The notes under the pieces were generated by a model. The model was not told where the DNA came from and searched no databases. It saw only the letters and a list, made by a program, of their open reading frames with translations. Of a stretch of DNA of 64,000 nucleotides, positions 1 through 19,100 are shown one piece after another; position 1 is the stretch's first letter, and each line of letters opens with the position of its first letter. The DNA is from Cinclus cinclus (lineage: Eukaryota > Chordata > Aves > Passeriformes > Cinclidae), in NCBI RefSeq assembly GCF_963662255.1, contig NC_085071.1:6665833-6729832 (forward strand), read 5' to 3'. The translations under genes and the position numbers were made by a program.

Positions 1-1803
<1,803 letters not shown>

Positions 1804-2225
1804 GCGGGGACAGCCTGGCCGGGACCAGGACACCCGTGTGGCCCCTTGCCCTCGCTGGATGCGGCCGATGGGCTGGTGGCACCCGTGGGGATGGCACAGT
1901 GGGGATGCTGCAGGCTGGGAGAACCGCCCGATCCTCAGGCTGAGTGTGGTGGGGGCACCTGAGGGGCAGGTGAGGAAGGGACAGCCCCGGGTGAGTCCCT
2001 CCATGGCCTCAGTCCATGGCAGGCTGCTGTGCCCCTGCTGTCACTCATCTTCTCTGTCCCCAGCCCAGGAGGGTGGGATGGGCCTGCAGCCCCCACTGAC
2101 CACCCCTGTCCCGCTCCAGCTGCAGGCTGGGGGTGGGCAGAGCCCGAGCCCCCTGAGGTGGGCAGTGCCCACCCCACAGCCCCCTCCTCCCCAGAACAGG
2201 GGCTGCTTGGGCCAGTGCTGCCCTC

Positions 2226-2231
2226 AATAAA
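2226..2231 (+). terminator. FAM110D polyadenylation signal
   Basis: Canonical AATAAA about 420 bp downstream of the FAM110D stop, in the convergent interval before the C1orf232-like gene. Position is approximate to one base. Confidence 0.7.
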
Positions 2232-2504
2232 TCGGTTTAGGGCTTTTATCTAGCTTGGTGTGTGGTTGTGGGGCTGGGGGAGCAGCTCCCCCTCCCCACC
2301 CTTGGGGTTGTGCAGCTTCAGGGGCCGTGGGGCTGTTGGGGGGTGAGGGCAAGGAAAGCACCAGGCAGAGCTCAAGGAAAAGGGGCACCTTGAGGGTCTT
2401 TAGTGCAGATGTCACACCCAAACCCACGGCAGGGATGGGGCTCTGCCCACCAGCAACAGGGGGCTGAAAATAACTTCTGGAGAGTCCTCCTGGTGCATCC
2501 TCCT

Positions 2505-3402
<898 letters not shown>

Positions 3403-4039
3403 GGCGAGGGGCTCAGCGGGGCCGGAGCCGGTGGGAACCGCGGGCAGCGGGGAGGGCCGAACGGGTGACCCGGCGATCCGGTGGCTTCATTAAAGTTTCA
3501 GCGGCCGCTGGCACCGCACAAAAGGAATCTGAGCCCGGGCTGAGCCGGGGGCAGCGCGGGGCCGGCGACTCTGGTCACCCCAAAAACCCATCCTGACCTC
3601 CCCCCGCCCCGGCGCCCCCCCGGTGCCCCTTGCCCACCTGGGACCCCCAGGGCTGGGACACCCCCCCATGCTGCCTCGGAGGCGCCGGAGCTCCGCGCTC
3701 CCCCCGCCGCGTGTCCCCATCTATAATTAATCACGGACGAAACACGATCAGCGCCGGGACACGGCGCGCTGAGCCCTGCCCGGCCATCACAGCGGTGACC
3801 GGGGTAGCACGGGGGACACGGGGGGACACGGCGACAAGGTGAGGACGGTGACACCGGGGGCTGGGGGGGGTCTCGGGGATACCGGGACCGACCCCGGGGA
3901 CAGCGGGACGAGGGGGCGTGACCTGTTCGACTATGGGCGTGGTTTATGCTGTGTGGGCGTGGCCACGAAACCGCGCTCACGGGTTGCGGGCGGGGCCCGC
4001 AGCCCCCGCGCATGCGCAGAGTGGGGGCGTGCGGCCGCC
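3403..4039. promoter_or_regulatory. Shared GC-rich promoter between C1orf232-like and ZNF593
   Basis: This interval separates two divergent start codons and is strongly GC-rich with many CpGs. Just before the ZNF593 ATG is CGCATGCGCA (4009-4018), a textbook NRF1 palindrome, preceded by GC boxes (GGGCGGGGCC near 3989). A bidirectional CpG-island promoter is the natural reading. Transcription start sites are not determined. Confidence 0.65.
4009..4018. promoter_or_regulatory. NRF1 binding site
   Basis: CGCATGCGCA palindrome 22 bp before the ZNF593 start codon. It matches the NRF1 consensus that is typical of promoters for housekeeping and ribosome or mitochondrial biogenesis genes. Confidence 0.65.
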
Positions 4040-5000
4040 ATGTCGCCGCGGAACGGGCGGCGCACCGGAGCGCACCGGGCGCACTCGCTCGCCCGGCAGC
4101 TGAAGACGAAGCGGCGCCGGCGCGACCTGGATGAGATCCACGCGGACCTGAAACCCGAGAACGCCGAGCGGCTGCTGCGGCAGGAGATCGACCCCGACCT
4201 GCCGGGCTGCGCCCAGTTCTACTGCCTGCACTGCGCGTGCGTGCGGGATCCCGGGGGGACCGGGGGAGGGCTCCAGCCTTGGGATGCGCTTGTCCTGGTC
4301 CTGGGGGGTCCCCGGCTCCCGGGGGAGATGGGGGAGTTGAACTGGTCCCTGAGGTTCCTGGCACTTGGGATGGGGTCGTTCTGATCCTGAGGGTCAGGGG
4401 TCTCTGGGAGAGGGGTGCTCAGTCCTGAGGGGTCCCTGTCCCCTGGGAGGGGTTGCCCTGGTCCCAGGATAGTCCTTGGCTCCTGGCGAGAGGGCTCCGA
4501 CCCCTGAGGAGTATCCTGTCCTGGTCTCAGGAGCGACCCGGACCCCTGTGAGGAGCTTGTCCTGCTCTCAGGGTGACTCCTGGCCTGTGCGGGGTTGTGG
4601 TGGGACCCTGACCCCTCGGTAGGACCCTCCCCAGCCCTCCTTCAGTCTCGGGGTCCCCCTGACCCCATCCTTTCATACCCCAGGCGCTACTTCGTGGACT
4701 TGAACAGCATGAAGGAGCACTTCAGATCCAAGGTGCACAAGAAGAGGTAAGGGAGGGCAGACCCCACGTTCCCTGTGCTGAGGGGGATGGCAGGGGCAGT
4801 TCTGGGCCGGTCCTGCTCGGAGGAGCAGGTGGAAGCTTCATCCCTTCCGTGCCCCCAGGCTGAAGCAGCTGCGCGAGGCTCCGTACACACAGGAGGAAGC
4901 TGAACGTGCCGCCGGGATGGGCTCCTACGTCCCCCCAAAGAAGGTGGAGGTGCGGACCCAGCCCCTCGAGGAGGTCACCGAGATGGAGACATCCAGCTGA
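4040..5000 (+). CDS. ZNF593: ZNF593, ribosome-biogenesis C2H2 zinc-finger protein (133 aa, 3 exons)
   Basis: Exons are 4040-4236, 4684-4746 and 4859-5000 (402 nt, phases agree). ZNF593 is the vertebrate counterpart of yeast Bud20, a nucleolar/nuclear factor for late pre-60S ribosome assembly and export; in mammals it was also described as a modulator of Oct-2 DNA binding. The sequence has the conserved basic N-terminus ([20 protein letters not shown], about residues 7-26). One U1-type C2H2 finger follows, C62-x2-C65-x12-H78-x5-H84, split by intron 1, and then [19 protein letters not shown] and the family tail [10 protein letters not shown]. Length equals the mammalian protein within one residue. 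The start was chosen because it gives the family N-terminus in a GCCGCCATG context. An ATTAAA at about 5304 is the likely polyadenylation signal. Confidence 0.96.
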
Positions 5001-5303
5001 GCACAGGGACAGGGGACTGAGAGGCTGAGTGCCTCTGTAAGGACGTCTTTGTCCTCAGCTTTGTGACAAAAATGTGTCCCAGCACTGCCAGGCAAAACCA
5101 CCCTGCTCCTCCCACAGCCCCCCTGGCTAGGGCACTAACGAGGAGAAGGAGCCAGCAAGACCCTGGGTGCCCTCACTGAGTGTCCTTCTCCAGAAAGGGA
5201 CAAGTTGCTTGTTCTCTGAGTGCTGCTGGGACTGCACACTTGTCTGTTTGCTTTGGGAGCAATGCTCTGTCCTTGGGTTAGAGGTTATTCCAGTGATGCA
5301 CTC

Positions 5304-5309
5304 ATTAAA
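5304..5309 (+). terminator. ZNF593 polyadenylation signal (ATTAAA variant)
   Basis: ATTAAA about 300 bp after the ZNF593 stop; the best poly(A) hexamer in that 3' interval. Confidence 0.55.
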
Positions 5310-6490
5310 ATATGTTAATTAACAGTGTGGCATCATTGAATATGAGGGTGACAGTCCCCCCAAGGGGTGGGGGGACACCTCTGTGTTGTGCTCTTCCCAT
5401 TACCCAAAGGTGTTTGTGCCAGGAGCCTCATCCCGGAGCTCTTGCTGGGCAGGGTGGTAAAAGTTCCTGTGCCCTCCTGGCAGGGAGTTCCCAGGCAGCG
5501 TTTTTTGTGGGGAATACGAGCTTGAGTGACCTCTTTATCAAGCCCTTAGGTTTGCATCTAGCAGCTAGTTTGGGCCTTGAGAGGGGAATGCTGGTGTCTC
5601 CTTGGTAAGGACACTTGGAGGCTCCTGTCCCCAAAAACTCAACTCCTGCAAGTGATTTCATACTCCTGGAGGCCTGGGCCTGCATGATGTGATCAGCCTC
5701 TCTGCCTGGTGTCTGCCACAGCTGCTGCTGGTGCCCCTTAGGGGACATTGAGTGACAATGCCACCAAATTCCTTCGGAGTGGGTGTCCCTGATTCATCCC
5801 TCCTGCCAAGCTGGGCACGGGGAATGTGCTGGGAACAGAAGGCAGAGCAGTGACACAGCTGTGCTGGGTAGGGAAGGGTTTATTTCCACAAAGCCCGCCC
5901 GGATTTGTCCCCCCGGCCCCGGGGGATGGAGAGCTGCAGTTCAGCGGGGGCTGGGAAGGCTGCAGCATCCATCCCAGCGGGATGTGCCAGCCCAGGGGAC
6001 ACGTCACGGCCCCGTGTCCCCCCTGCCTGTTACCTAATGGTGCGGCGCTGGCCTCGTTCCTGCGGGGCTGCAGCCACAGCACGTTCCCATGGGGACAGGG
6101 GGGCTCTGCGGCCACCACTGGGGTCCCCAGGCCCCTCTGCTCCCGCGGGGGAGGGAGATGGATGCAGCTCTCGGCTCTGCCGTCCCTCTGTCTGTCTGTC
6201 CAGCCTCTGGTCTGGATCCCGATGTCCCCCGCGTGGCTCGGGCAGGGGCTCAGCCGGCAGCTCCAGAGTTGGAAGTGGTTTCTTCTTTCTCCTTTCTCCA
6301 TCCCGGCTGCCCCAAGCCTTGTCCCCAGGGCATCCATCGTGTGCCCAGCATGGTGGGAAGGGCTGGGTGTGGCGCAGCTCGCCTGGGAAGTGGCTGCAGC
6401 CGCAGCTCTGCTCGGGTGGGGGCCGGCAGGAGGAGGCAGACCCCAACAACCCCCGGGGACTGTCCCCCGAGCCCCGCCCCAGCCCCCTCC
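5310..6490. other. Intergenic DNA and 3' UTR of the minus-strand small membrane protein gene
   Basis: No coding exon is supported on either strand. On the minus strand an AATAAA (plus-strand TTTATT at 5879-5884) lies about 610 bp beyond the stop of the 65-aa gene, so 5860-6490 is probably its 3' UTR. The several long GC-rich open frames here have no recognisable composition or motif and overlap each other on both strands. Confidence 0.5.
5879..5884 (-). terminator. Polyadenylation signal of the 65-aa membrane protein gene
   Basis: AATAAA on the minus strand, downstream of the stop at 6491; the nearest canonical hexamer. Confidence 0.55.
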
Positions 6491-6999
6491 TCACGGCTCC
6501 GGGGGGGCCTTGGCGAGGTCGGCCATTCGCCGGGCGCTGTAGAGGGACAGGCAGAGTCCGGTGGCCGCCAGCAGCAGGGCCAGGGGGGTCAGCAGCCGCC
6601 CCCCTGGATCAGCCCCACGTCCCGCGGCCAGCTGCATCTGTGGGGACACAGGGGAGCACTGGAGTACCCCAAACCCCACGGGGACACGGGACTGGGGCCC
6701 CTGAATGTCCCCATCACACTGGGTGGTGTAAAGGCAATGGAATCAGCTCTTTGCCCCTCTGAGCATCTCAGGGGGGATTTTAGGGTGCCCCGTGCAGCCC
6801 TTGTGAGCCCCCATCGACAGTATCGTCACTCCTGACATGGAGCTGGGACACAGCCGGGAATGACTCCTGTGGCCGGCAGGCCTGGTGGGCAGCACGGACA
6901 TCATCCCGGGGGTCCCCGCGGGCTCCCCCACCTCTGCTCGCCCCTTACCTGGAGCAGACGGAAGTAGCCCGGGGTCAGGCGTCGGGGGCGGATGATCAT
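6491..6999 (-). CDS. Small single-pass membrane protein (65 aa, 2 exons); possible ZNF593OS counterpart
   Basis: Exons on the minus strand are 6999-6949 (17 codons) and 6637-6491 (48 codons plus stop). The donor GTAAGG and acceptor CCCCACAG are strong, and the intron is phase 0. The predicted protein has a basic N-terminus (MIIRPRRLTPGYFRLLQ), a Gly/Arg linker, one hydrophobic helix at about residues 32-51 (LLTPLALLLAATGLCLSLYS) and a short ARRMADLAKAPPEP tail. The layout resembles small inner-mitochondrial or ER membrane subunits, but I do not recognise a domain. In mammals a small opposite-strand gene (ZNF593OS) is annotated beside ZNF593, so position suggests orthology; this is inference only. 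It is head to head with CNKSR1 and has an AATAAA downstream. Support comes from clean splice sites, composition and a plausible poly(A) site. Confidence 0.6.
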
Positions 7000-7730
7000 G
7001 GCGTGACGGGGAGCAGCAGGATCGGGGTCCGTGGGGCAGCAGCAGCTGGGCTGGGACCCCCCGAACCCCCGAGCACGGCGAGGAGCCCCCCGTGTCCGTG
7101 AGCGGCCCCGCGGCCCCTCGGGCAGGGCGCAGGCACCGGGCGGGTGCGGAGCAGCAGCTGTCAGCCCAGATCAGCGCCCGCTGCTCCCCGGAGCGGACAC
7201 GCCGGGCGGGGGGGCCAGGGCCAGCCCAGGGTGGATTTGGGGGGGCTGAAGCGCTGGGCTCAACTGCGGATGAACGTGTCTGCAGGTTTGTATGAGGTTG
7301 GCTCAGTTTCCCCACTTGCAAAGGGGTGTGAGTTATGCTTTGGGTGGGGGGTGATACCCCAAAAGCTTCGGGGCTGAGCAGGGGCTTGCTTCCCTTAGGT
7401 TCTTCTGGGGGAGTCTGTGTGGCCTAACTTTGCTCCCCCAGGACACCTGAGGGTGTCCCACTGGTGTCACAAATGCTGTCGGGCGTGCCGCGTCTGGGGG
7501 GTTGACAGCGGGTGTCACTTCCCGGGGGTTCCAGCGGCAGTGTGTCACCGTCCGGGCTGTGACTCACTGAGGCCTCGCCCCACGGGCTGGTCCTGGCTGG
7601 TCCTTAGCAGGCAGGACGCTGAGCGGCACCCGGGAGCGCCAATGGGGCTGCGGCTACGGGCGCAGGTGGGAGCCGCGCCCGGCGCAGGTGAGAGCCGCGC
7701 CCGCCGCCGTTCCGATCCGGCCCCGCCGCC
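7000..7730. promoter_or_regulatory. Shared upstream region of the 65-aa gene and CNKSR1
   Basis: Divergent interval of about 730 bp between two start codons, with CpG-rich ends. Just before the CNKSR1 ATG a near-repeat of GGCGCAGGTGAGAGCCGCGC occurs (about 7660-7705). GTGTCACxxxCCGG-like motifs are present around 7510-7560. No exon is evident; transcription starts are not determined. Confidence 0.4.
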
Positions 7731-14064
<6,334 letters not shown>

Positions 14065-14319
14065 CATCCCGCCAGGACCTGCAGTGGGTCGGTGCCCACA
14101 GGACTTGGAGCACGGTGGGTGCTCTGTGCTGGGAGGCCTGAACACATTTTGGAAGGCTCAGCCCCCAGAGAGGCCATCCCGCAGGGGAAGTGGCTTCTAT
14201 GATAGTCTTAATATTTCCCAGTTTGCCTTGCCTTGGCTGCAGGTTGGCAAGGGAGGTGATTTTCAGCCCCCACTGTGGTGCTGCTGTGGTGTGGCCCGGC
14301 CACAGGTTCTTCTGCTGTA

Positions 14320-14325
14320 AATAAA
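14320..14325 (+). terminator. CNKSR1 polyadenylation signal
   Basis: AATAAA about 255 bp after the CNKSR1 stop codon, just before a CR1 fragment. Confidence 0.75.
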
Positions 14326-14370
14326 TGTATTGACGGGGCCTGGTCATGCCGTGATTTTTCTTGGCGCTTA

Positions 14371-14665
14371 AATCATCAAATCATGGAGTTGTTTAGACTG
14401 GAAAAGACCTCCAAGATCATCGAGTCCATCTTTAAACCTGGCACTGCCGCGTTCACCACTCAACCGCGTTCCCAAGTGCCACATCCACATGTTTTTGGAC
14501 ACTCCCAGGGATGGTGACTCAACTACTGTCCCGGGCAGCCTGTGCCAGTGCTTGACCCCCTTTTCCACCGAGAACTTCCTCCTGACGTCCAACCTCATCC
14601 TCCCCTGCTGCAACTTGAGGCCGTTTCCTCTTGTCCCGTTGTTCTTCCGGCCAGGGAGTTGTGGA
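14371..14665 (-). mobile_element. CR1 LINE 3' fragment between CNKSR1 and CEP85
   Basis: Minus-orientation CR1. Reading the plus strand it begins near AATCATGGAGTTGTTTAGAC and continues with GGAAAAGACCTCCAAGATCA, then the GGGATGGTGACTCAACTACT and GGGCAGCCTGTGCCAGTGCT blocks, and ends around CTTGAGGCCGTTTCCTCTTG. It is a different CR1 subfamily from the copy at 13.2-13.5 kb. It fills the interval where mammals carry CATSPER4. Confidence 0.85.
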
Positions 14666-14810
14666 GATCGAGACCACTCCCGCGATCCCCCTTTTCTCTA
14701 GGCTGAGCCCCCTCAGCTCCCGGCCTACGGGTGCCGCCCGCGGCCACTCTTCCCTCGGCAGAACCCGCCGCTTCCTGCCCGGCGCGTAGGAGGCGGGGAC
14801 AGCGTTCAGG

Positions 14811-14968
14811 CGAGCCAATGAGCCAGGGGCAGGGGCGCGACCGAAACGTTCGATTGGCTGATATGATAAACCACGCCCCTCCACGTGCCCCGCCCCTCCC
14901 GCCGGCGGAGGTAACGGTCGCGGCGCGCGGGGGTGGCGGGAGAGGCGCTGAGGCGGCGGCGGCTGCAG
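14811..14968 (+). promoter_or_regulatory. CEP85 promoter and non-coding first exon
   Basis: Contains a CCAAT box (about 14815), an inverted CCAAT (ATTGG at about 14853), CACGCCCC and CCGCCCCTCCCGCC GC boxes (14871-14900) and a CACGTG E-box (about 14883). The GCTGCAG ending at 14968 is followed by a strong donor GTGAGG, so the untranslated first exon of CEP85 probably ends at 14968. The transcription start is not known. Confidence 0.65.
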
Positions 14969-16169
14969 GTGAGGGATGGAGGCGGGTGAGGGACGGATCC
15001 CGGCCCACACGGTACCGACACCACCGCACCGGTACCGGGTACCGGCAGCGCCGCTGCCACACCCGCACCGCACCCCGGACCTTCCAGCCCTTCAGGGAGC
15101 GAGCGGTCTCTCAGCCCCTCAGGGCCTTTCCCCGCCCCCCCTCCCCCCCCCCCCAAGCCCCTCAGGAATCTTCAGGGACCGACGCCTCCTCCCCCGCCGT
15201 GTTTGGGTCAGGCGCTGATGAATGGAACCCCTAGACCGTCAGGGGATGACTCCTCAGGATCTGTCCCCCCACCCTACCCTCAAGGACCGGGACCTTCAGC
15301 CCGTCAGAAATTCACCTAGAATTAGGCGTATTTGCCTAAATTAATTATACCTGAATTAACCAGAATTATCACTACATTTTTGTAGAAGCGTTTCATTTCT
15401 TTGCTAAGCAAAATGCTGTTTCTGGTTCATTATCCTGTTGTATTCCCAATGTTTCCCCCTAGCTTGTTACATCTGTGTATATGAATGTTTTTTAGGAATT
15501 GATGTATTCCCTGAGCTCTTTGAATCAGTTTAACAGAAATCTGTAACAGCTGCGGATTGATGATTCAGTATGGGTTTGTAGAGGCCTTGAATTTCCACTG
15601 TGTAGATGTTAATTGTACTTGCATTATCAGAGACAGGAAATTCACTGTCTGAAGCACTCAGAGAAATAGCTAAATTAGCCCAAATCTGGGCAGGTAAAGA
15701 TTGCTATTCATGGCACAGAAGGGCTGATTTTTGAAGGACTTTTTTCCCCATGTAATTGCTCAGTGACCTCTACAGAGGGCAGAAATGATCTGGTTGAGAG
15801 ATAAGACTTTTAAAGAGAAACTTTTAGTCTCTGTAGACACAGATGCAGTGTGCAGGTACCATGGTGATGGGTGCTCTGTAAATACTGCCTTGGGGATAAC
15901 AGCTGAAAAGTGCTGCTCAATACCTGGAGAACGGTGCAAACAGGAATTCTCCTTTCTCAGGCATAAAGAAAACCTACAAGTTTTTTTCTTTTAAAGTGTT
16001 GCTGCACTTTAAATTATTGGGAGAAGAAGCTAATTAAATATTAAGTGCTGTGTTGCTCTGATGAGTAGCTGGTGTGTGTGTGTACCCTTTGTTTGGTTCG
16101 TGGGAACAGGGTGTGGATTATACTCACTTAAAATAAGATTTTTATTCATTTATCCAGTTCTCAGATGAG
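14969..16169 (+). other. CEP85 first intron
   Basis: GC-rich start giving way to AT-rich sequence; no further exon is evident. The acceptor before the first coding exon is TTTATCCAG or TTCTCAG. An ATG at 16165, five bases before the chosen start, is in another frame and has a weak context. Confidence 0.5.
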
Positions 16170-19100
16170 ATGGCTGCTCTTGAGAGAGATTCAGAGCTGA
16201 GGCTCCTGCAGAAGAATCCATTGGGTAAGGACAGTCCTTTTCAGTCCTTTCTCCAAAGCCTTGCTGCTGTTGGATCCTGTTTCAGTTTCTCTGAGGAGAC
16301 ACGTGGCCCTCAGAGGATTCTCTACCAGAAGTTTTCTTGTTCAAAAAAGTCTTATTTTCTACCCCCTGCGTGCTTTCTCAGCAATCATTTGATAAGGAAT
16401 TTGTCCCTTAAGCTGGTAGCTGATGAATCTGGGAGAGTTCTTTAGAGTTAATGCAAAAATACCTCTTTAACTTGCCCAGTTTTGCCATGCTGCTGCTCTT
16501 TTCAGTCAGAGCACCAGCTGGCTGTAACATGACCAAACTAATCAATGGGAATATAATTTACAGCTTCTGCATTCTCACTTCCTTACCAAGTTCGTTTTTC
16601 AGTCTCCTGTTGATATTATTTGACTTCCCTGTGCTTCCTGCCATTTCCTTTTGCAAAATGTATTATTTTAACAGGAACACAGGGAGCGAAGCAAGGACTA
16701 GTTTGGAGTTTGGAAGCACTCATAATTACATGTGGCTTAATTAAAGCATAAATACCCCTGTTTTTATTCTCCAGACCCCAGCACCTGTCAGAAGAGCAAG
16801 TTCTTGGAGGCTGAGTGGAAGACACCAATGCTGACTGTGAAGTCCCAGAGCTGCCTCAGCCGCTGTCCCAGCGTGGCTGAGAGTGGGGATGGGGGCATTG
16901 GCACCTCCTGCTCAGACAGCACCGAAGGTGATGGGCACCTCTGGGTCAGAATGTCTGAAACTATTTCAAATCCAGATGTCTGGAATGTAACTGAGTGAGG
17001 AGGGGGCTGGCTGTTTCCTTGAGCTTGGTTATTGCCTCACTACAGTGCTTTCAACTGTCTAAAAGCCACTTTGGTGGCTTGCTGGTTCTTGTTGTCCAAT
17101 TAGAGGTCTATCAGCAAGTCTGCTGTGTGAATTTCAAAAAAGATTAAGGAAATAGTTCATAGGTGCCTTTGTGCAGAAGTGTTTGGCTCTGCAGTGTTAG
17201 AGCTGAGAACTCTGCAGCCTGGCCTTCAGCTGAGGCACACTGTGAAATTTCTGGTCCCAGCAGTCCTTTCCACCTGTTTTTTTAATCTTCATTTATTCTC
17301 TTCTCAGTAATGAGGGGTTTTGTGGTGTTCTGTGTGTTCCAGGGAGCCTTTGGAATGAGCTGTAAATCTTAATAATGTACCAGTGAGAGGGAGGCTTTAG
17401 CAGGTCTGGCTGTTGGAAAGCACGTGTTAACCTGTTCCATCAAGCCTCTCTCAGGATAATAAAACACCCATTTGGCAGGTGGGGACAGGGAAGATGATTT
17501 CCCTTTGGGAAGTGGCCCTTGTGAGCACGGGTGATGTCACAGCCATGTTGTAAGAGCCGAGGGTGACCTGCAGCCCTGGCTGCTGCTGAGGCACGCTGAG
17601 CTCAGTACATTAGTCAGAAATGTTGTTGTGAGGACCCTCAGCACACCCAAGGAACTGATTGCAGCAGCCACACAGGACATGCTGGTCAGGGAACTCAGTG
17701 ACACCAGGGGATAAATTTAGGGGCTGTAAAAGGAAATGGTGCTGTCTCTTCTCTTTGCCAAGGTGAATGTGCTTGCAGCTGCCCGTTAGCATGGTGTTCT
17801 CTGGAGTCCCCAGGCACAGCCAAGCAGTGGCTGAGAGATTTTCTGCCCTCACTGCTCATTTTTGATGAAAGCATCGAGTGCCTTTATTGTGACAGCTCTC
17901 CTGTAGCGTGGTTTTGGTCTTTTCAGAGTCTGATTTGGGCTGTGTTCAAACTAGTGTTTATTCATTGTTGTAGCAGTGCTTGGAGGGTACAAACAGGTGG
18001 GAGGGTGACTTGTTTGGAGCATCACGTGGAGATGGGCTTTTGGCCAAAGCCATGAGGAAATCAAGTGTGTGTTCCTGGGAGAAACCTGGAATTTCTGCGA
18101 CACAGAACGTCTCAGTACAAGGAGTGGGAACGGGCACTTTGCTGTTTGCCTTTCTCAGCCCTGGCTGTTGCTGTATTGAAATCTGAGAGTTGCTAAGAAT
18201 AACCCCAAGTTCCCTGCAGCCAGGTTTGGTGCCCCGCTGGCAGGACAGGAGCTCTGTCTCACTTCCTGTGGCTGTAGGTGAGAGCCATTGCTCCAGCTCT
18301 AGGACAGGCTCGTGCCGTGGTGTCCTGGAAGAGCTGGAAGGTCAGATCCTGGGGGTCAGCGATGTTGGAGGCTCACCATGGGCTCAGGGGAGGCTCCTGT
18401 TAGCTCTGCTCACACTTTGGAGTCGCTGAGCTGCAGGACGGGCAGAGCAGGATCACGGGCTCAGTGTTCAACTCAGTAAGTCTCACCCTCTTTATTTGCC
18501 ATCAGGGACTTGATTTCTAAACCTAGAGGAAGATAACATTATTGATTCAAGGTTATACTAGAGTAGCTTAAAAACAAGGATTAAAAATATGGATTAAGCT
18601 CAGATTCTTGCTGTGGTGGTAGGGAAAGGTCAGCAGGTTGCTGCAGCTTGTGGTGAGGGGGAGCACAGGTGTGCCTGAGTCATGCTGCTGCTAAGGAGGA
18701 CATGTTCAGTGGGAAAAGAACTGGTTTAAAAATCATTTTGGAAAGCTCACTGGAGGATTGTATTTGCAGGACTGTACTTAAGAATATCACTCTTCTTCCC
18801 CCCAGACTTCTGCAATTCCAGCAGCAGTTCTTCATTCCATCCCATCAAGACCCAGGTGACCATTCCAACAGCACACGTAATGCCTTCCACGCTGGGTGCC
18901 TCTCCCTCCAAGCTGTGCCCTGCAGGGGACCAGGCCTCTGCAAAGCCTGCCGTGCCAGCCTCTGCCCCTGAGCACCCAGGGCTCACCAGGAACGGGGACT
19001 TTAACTCTGGGAAGTCCTCTCAGGTGCCACCCAGGGACCTCCTGCGTCTCCGCAGGGCTTCAGGGCACAACGGCTGTGAGCACTCCTGGCCTCCTGCTGC

